From an uncultured Clostridium sp. (GTDB lineage Bacteria > Bacillota > Clostridia > Lachnospirales > Lachnospiraceae), in assembly GCA_934438135.1 (NCBI GenBank), contig CAKSBP010000041.1, positions 1 to 25,523 of the forward strand: a stretch of 25,523 nt of DNA, given 5' to 3'. The notes beneath the pieces were generated by a model. The model was not told the DNA's origin. It saw only the letters and a program-made list of their open reading frames with translations, and made no database searches. The translations under genes were made by a program, and so were the position numbers. Below, piece by piece: positions 23,304 through 25,523 of the stretch. Numbering within the stretch: the stretch's first letter is position 1; every line of letters starts with the position of its first letter.

Positions 23304-23771
23304 ATGCTGGTTGAATGTTTTTATTGTATCATGATTTCTGCCGGATTCTGTGTGATTTATCAAATGCGGGGGATGGATGTGTTCTGGGGAGCACTTGGCA
23401 GTGGTATGGGATGGGCAGTATATCTTCTGTTTATGAATTTGGCGGATTCTATGATAATCAGTTACTGTCTGGCTACAATTGTTGCTACTATTTATGCGGA
23501 AATAATGGCAGTTTTGAGAAGAAAGCCATCTACTATTTTTTTGATTCCTTCTATCATTCCATTTGTGCCAGGGGGAATTGTGTTCCGTTCTATGTCTGCC
23601 TGGCTGGATGGACGTCAGAATGATTTTCTGACTCAGGGACGTTACGCTATTACGGTGGCAGCAGCACTTGCTATGGGAATTATTATTGGAATTTCTATTA
23701 TGCGTCTTCAAAGAAATATAAAACGATATGTGAAGGAAAAAAGGCTTTATGATAAGAAAACGTCCGTATAA
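23304..23771 (+). CDS. Threonine/serine exporter, C-terminal half (ThrE_2/DUF3815)
   Basis: A 155-residue membrane protein with four or five hydrophobic segments and the family stretch RRKPSTIFLIPSIIPFVPGG. It should assemble with the product of the preceding gene to form a complete exporter of threonine, serine or related molecules at the cytoplasmic membrane. It begins 9 nt after the first half, with TAGGAGGT as ribosome site. The C-terminus is basic (RLQRNIKRYVKEKRLYDKK). An overlapping + frame (23315-23623) is a shadow. Confidence 0.9.
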   Translation: MLVECFYCIMISAGFCVIYQMRGMDVFWGALGSGMGWAVYLLFMNLADSMIISYCLATIVATIYAEIMAVLRRKPSTIFLIPSIIPFVPGGIVFRSMSAWLDGRQNDFLTQGRYAITVAAALAMGIIIGISIMRLQRNIKRYVKEKRLYDKKTSV

Positions 23772-23831
23772 TTTTTATCTTCCTGACAGAAGAATAGTAG
23801 TAAAAACAGGAAGAAAAAATGGAGGTATGGA

Positions 23832-25442
23832 ATGAGAGAAAAGCTTTTTTATCATGGTGATATTTTAACAATGGAAGCTAAGTTAAGGGAAGAGGCGGTT
23901 CTGATAAGAGATGGAAAGATTGCATTTGTAGGAGGGCTTTCTGAAGCGGAAAATATGGCAGGAGAAGATGTGGAAAAAGTAGATTTGGAAGGAAAAACAC
24001 TGCTTCCATCTTTTATCGATGCTCACAGCCATTTTTTGGGATATGCAAATGCTCTTTTGCAGGTGGATTTATCTGAAGCGTGTAGTTTGGAAGAAATCAA
24101 GAAGAAAATTCAAAATTTTATTATCGAACATAAGATAGAAAAAGGGGAATGGGTGCTTGCCAATGGAATGGATCCAGATAATCTAGAAGAGAAAATGCTT
24201 CCAGATATAACTTTTTTGGATGAAGCAGCACCAGATAATCCTGTTGTCTGCCAGCATCAATCAGGGCATTCAGGAGTTTTTAATACAAAAGCATTGGAAA
24301 AGCTAGGAATAGACTGTGACACTCTGGAACCGGAAGGCGGTCGAATAGGAAGATGTGAGAATAGGCTGACTGGGTTATTAGAGGAAAATGCATTTGTGGA
24401 ATATATTCGGAAGGTAGAAATGCCATCTAGAGGAGATTTATATAAGGCCTGTGAAAAAGCACAGGAACGTTACTTATCTTATGGAATCACTACAGTGCAG
24501 GAAGGATTTATTGTGCCGGAACTGGCTCAGCTGATTCGATATCTTCAATTGTCCAAATTGTTAAAACTAGACTTGATTGGATATGTGGATATCAAAAGCC
24601 GGAAGGAAATTTTAAAGGATTTCAAAGATTGTGTTAAAAAATATGAGCATCATTTTAAAGTAGGTGGATACAAAATTTTTCTGGATGGTTCTCCACAAAG
24701 TCTGACAGCATGGATGCTGACACCGTATCTTTCTTCCAAATCAGGTTTCAGTGGCATACCATTGTATACGGATCAGGAAGTGGAAGGTTTTCTGGAAACA
24801 GCGGTAAATGACAATATGCAGATACTGGTTCATAGTAATGGCGACGCTGCCTGTGACCAATATATTGCTGCATATAAAAATGTGCTGGAGAAGACAAAGA
24901 AAAAATACGATATCCGTCCAGTCATTGTACACGCCCAATTTCTAAAACCAAGTCAGCTTGGAGATGTAAAAGGATTAAAAATGATTCCATCCTTTTTCGT
25001 AGGTCATGTGTATTACTGGGGGGATGTGCATATTAAAAATGTGGGAAAAGAGCGAGCCGCTCAAATAAGTCCTGCCCATTCCGCTCAGAATATGAACCTT
25101 CCATTTACTTTTCATCAGGACAGTCCTGTCACAGAGCCTAATATGTTAGAAACCATCTGGGTTGCCGTAAATCGGATAACGAAATCCGGTGTAGAGTTAG
25201 GTAAGGAAGAAGCCATTGAACCGTTAGAAGCACTGAAAGCCGTAACAATTAATGCTGCCCATCAGTATTTTGAGGAGGAAACGAAAGGCAGTATCAGGAT
25301 AGGGAAAAGAGCAGATTTTGTGATTTTAGATAAGAATCCATTAGAAATCGATAAAATACAGATAAAGGATATCCAAGTTTTAGAAACTATAAAAGACGGT
25401 AAAACTGTTTATAGTTCAGTGTCTTCTAGAAGAGGACTTTGA
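23832..25442 (+). CDS. YtcJ-like amidohydrolase (Amidohydro_3)
   Basis: A 536-residue cytosolic, probably zinc-dependent hydrolase of the amidohydrolase superfamily. The N-terminus has the beta-sandwich strand pattern (YHGDILTME, AVLIRDGKIAFVGG), then LLPSFIDAHSHF with the HxH metal ligands His65 and His67. Later come GGYKIFLDGSPQS, ILVHSNGDAA, IVHAQF and TFHQDSPVTEP, matching histidine and aspartate positions of the family, and the closing GSIRIGKRADFVILDKNP. The substrate is unknown; relatives hydrolyse N-substituted formamides and amides. The ribosome site GGAGG lies ahead of the ATG. It follows the ThrE pair by 60 nt with no terminator between, so it probably belongs to that operon. It may release an amino acid or amine that the exporters remove. 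Confidence 0.92.
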   Translation: MREKLFYHGDILTMEAKLREEAVLIRDGKIAFVGGLSEAENMAGEDVEKVDLEGKTLLPSFIDAHSHFLGYANALLQVDLSEACSLEEIKKKIQNFIIEHKIEKGEWVLANGMDPDNLEEKMLPDITFLDEAAPDNPVVCQHQSGHSGVFNTKALEKLGIDCDTLEPEGGRIGRCENRLTGLLEENAFVEYIRKVEMPSRGDLYKACEKAQERYLSYGITTVQEGFIVPELAQLIRYLQLSKLLKLDLIGYVDIKSRKEILKDFKDCVKKYEHHFKVGGYKIFLDGSPQSLTAWMLTPYLSSKSGFSGIPLYTDQEVEGFLETAVNDNMQILVHSNGDAACDQYIAAYKNVLEKTKKKYDIRPVIVHAQFLKPSQLGDVKGLKMIPSFFVGHVYYWGDVHIKNVGKERAAQISPAHSAQNMNLPFTFHQDSPVTEPNMLETIWVAVNRITKSGVELGKEEAIEPLEALKAVTINAAHQYFEEETKGSIRIGKRADFVILDKNPLEIDKIQIKDIQVLETIKDGKTVYSSVSSRRGL

Positions 25443-25489
25443 TTCGTGTCAAGCTCTTTTGAAAATGTCCTCAAAAAAGATTATTATTG

Positions 25490-25514
25490 GCACTGGCGTG
25501 AGCCAGTGCTTTTT
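25490..25514 (+). terminator. Terminator closing the exporter-amidohydrolase operon
   Basis: GCACTGGC (25490-25497) and GCCAGTGC (25502-25509) form a perfect 8-bp stem with a GTGA loop, followed by TTTTT. It lies 47 nt after the amidohydrolase stop. Confidence 0.92.
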
Positions 25515-25523
25515 ACGTCCATC

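Noticed and set aside
23286..23711. 141-codon minus-strand frame over the ThrE C-terminal half
   Set aside because: The His/Asn/Ser-rich product looks like the complement of a membrane protein gene, and the + strand gene has a strong ribosome site and family match.

Overview
The window looks like chromosome of a low-GC anaerobic Firmicute, most likely a gut Lachnospiraceae. This is inferred from gene content and style: strong AGGAGG-type ribosome sites, TTG/GTG starts, a secreted CBM2-GH5 cellulase with a Thr/Ala/Pro linker, a transaldolase, split ThrE exporters and simple hairpin-T-run terminators. All intact genes lie on the + strand. No tRNA, rRNA or CRISPR array was seen.

Layout. (1) About 82-7328: a visibly more A+T-rich four-gene defence operon made of a Z1-domain superfamily II helicase/ATPase, a DUF4420-like PD-(D/E)XK nuclease, an AIPR (abortive-infection) protein and a 5-methylcytosine DNA methyltransferase. 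It belongs to the restriction-modification-like neighbourhoods known around Z1 helicases; its upstream end is cut by the window. (2) 7329-7982: a gene-poor stretch with a decayed IS256/mutator-type transposase fragment on the minus strand, next to the defence genes. (3) 7983-12121: a DUF454 (YbaN-like) membrane protein, a YgbA-family cysteine-rich protein and two half-size ABC exporters resembling CydD/CydC, with a DtxR-like palindrome in front. (4) 12250-14402: a transaldolase and a SAP-like/SEC-C protein whose promoter overlaps a BlaI/MecI-like palindrome. (5) 14678-17020: a MATE exporter and an atypical SDR/epimerase. (6) 17172-19409: a near-consensus promoter, an unexplained hairpin-rich leader of about 400 nt, an NphB/CloQ-like (ABBA) aromatic prenyltransferase with an extra N-terminal region, then type I isopentenyl-diphosphate isomerase (idi). 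(7) 19550-21412: the secreted cellulase. (8) 21573-25442: an EamA transporter, the two halves of a ThrE-type amino-acid exporter and a YtcJ-like amidohydrolase, probably one operon.

The most unusual part is (6). The C-terminal ~290 residues of the 405-residue protein at 17613-18830 align by eye with NphB. The next gene makes DMAPP from IPP, the kind of substrate a prenyltransferase uses. The pair suggests an uncharacterised prenylation pathway in a gut Clostridium, possibly under RNA-level control. Second in interest are the defence operon, whose methyltransferase has a large insertion between catalytic motifs, and the DUF454-YgbA-ABC-ABC operon with its likely metal-responsive operator.

All domain calls come from reading motifs by eye and from memory of the families. 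No database search was possible.
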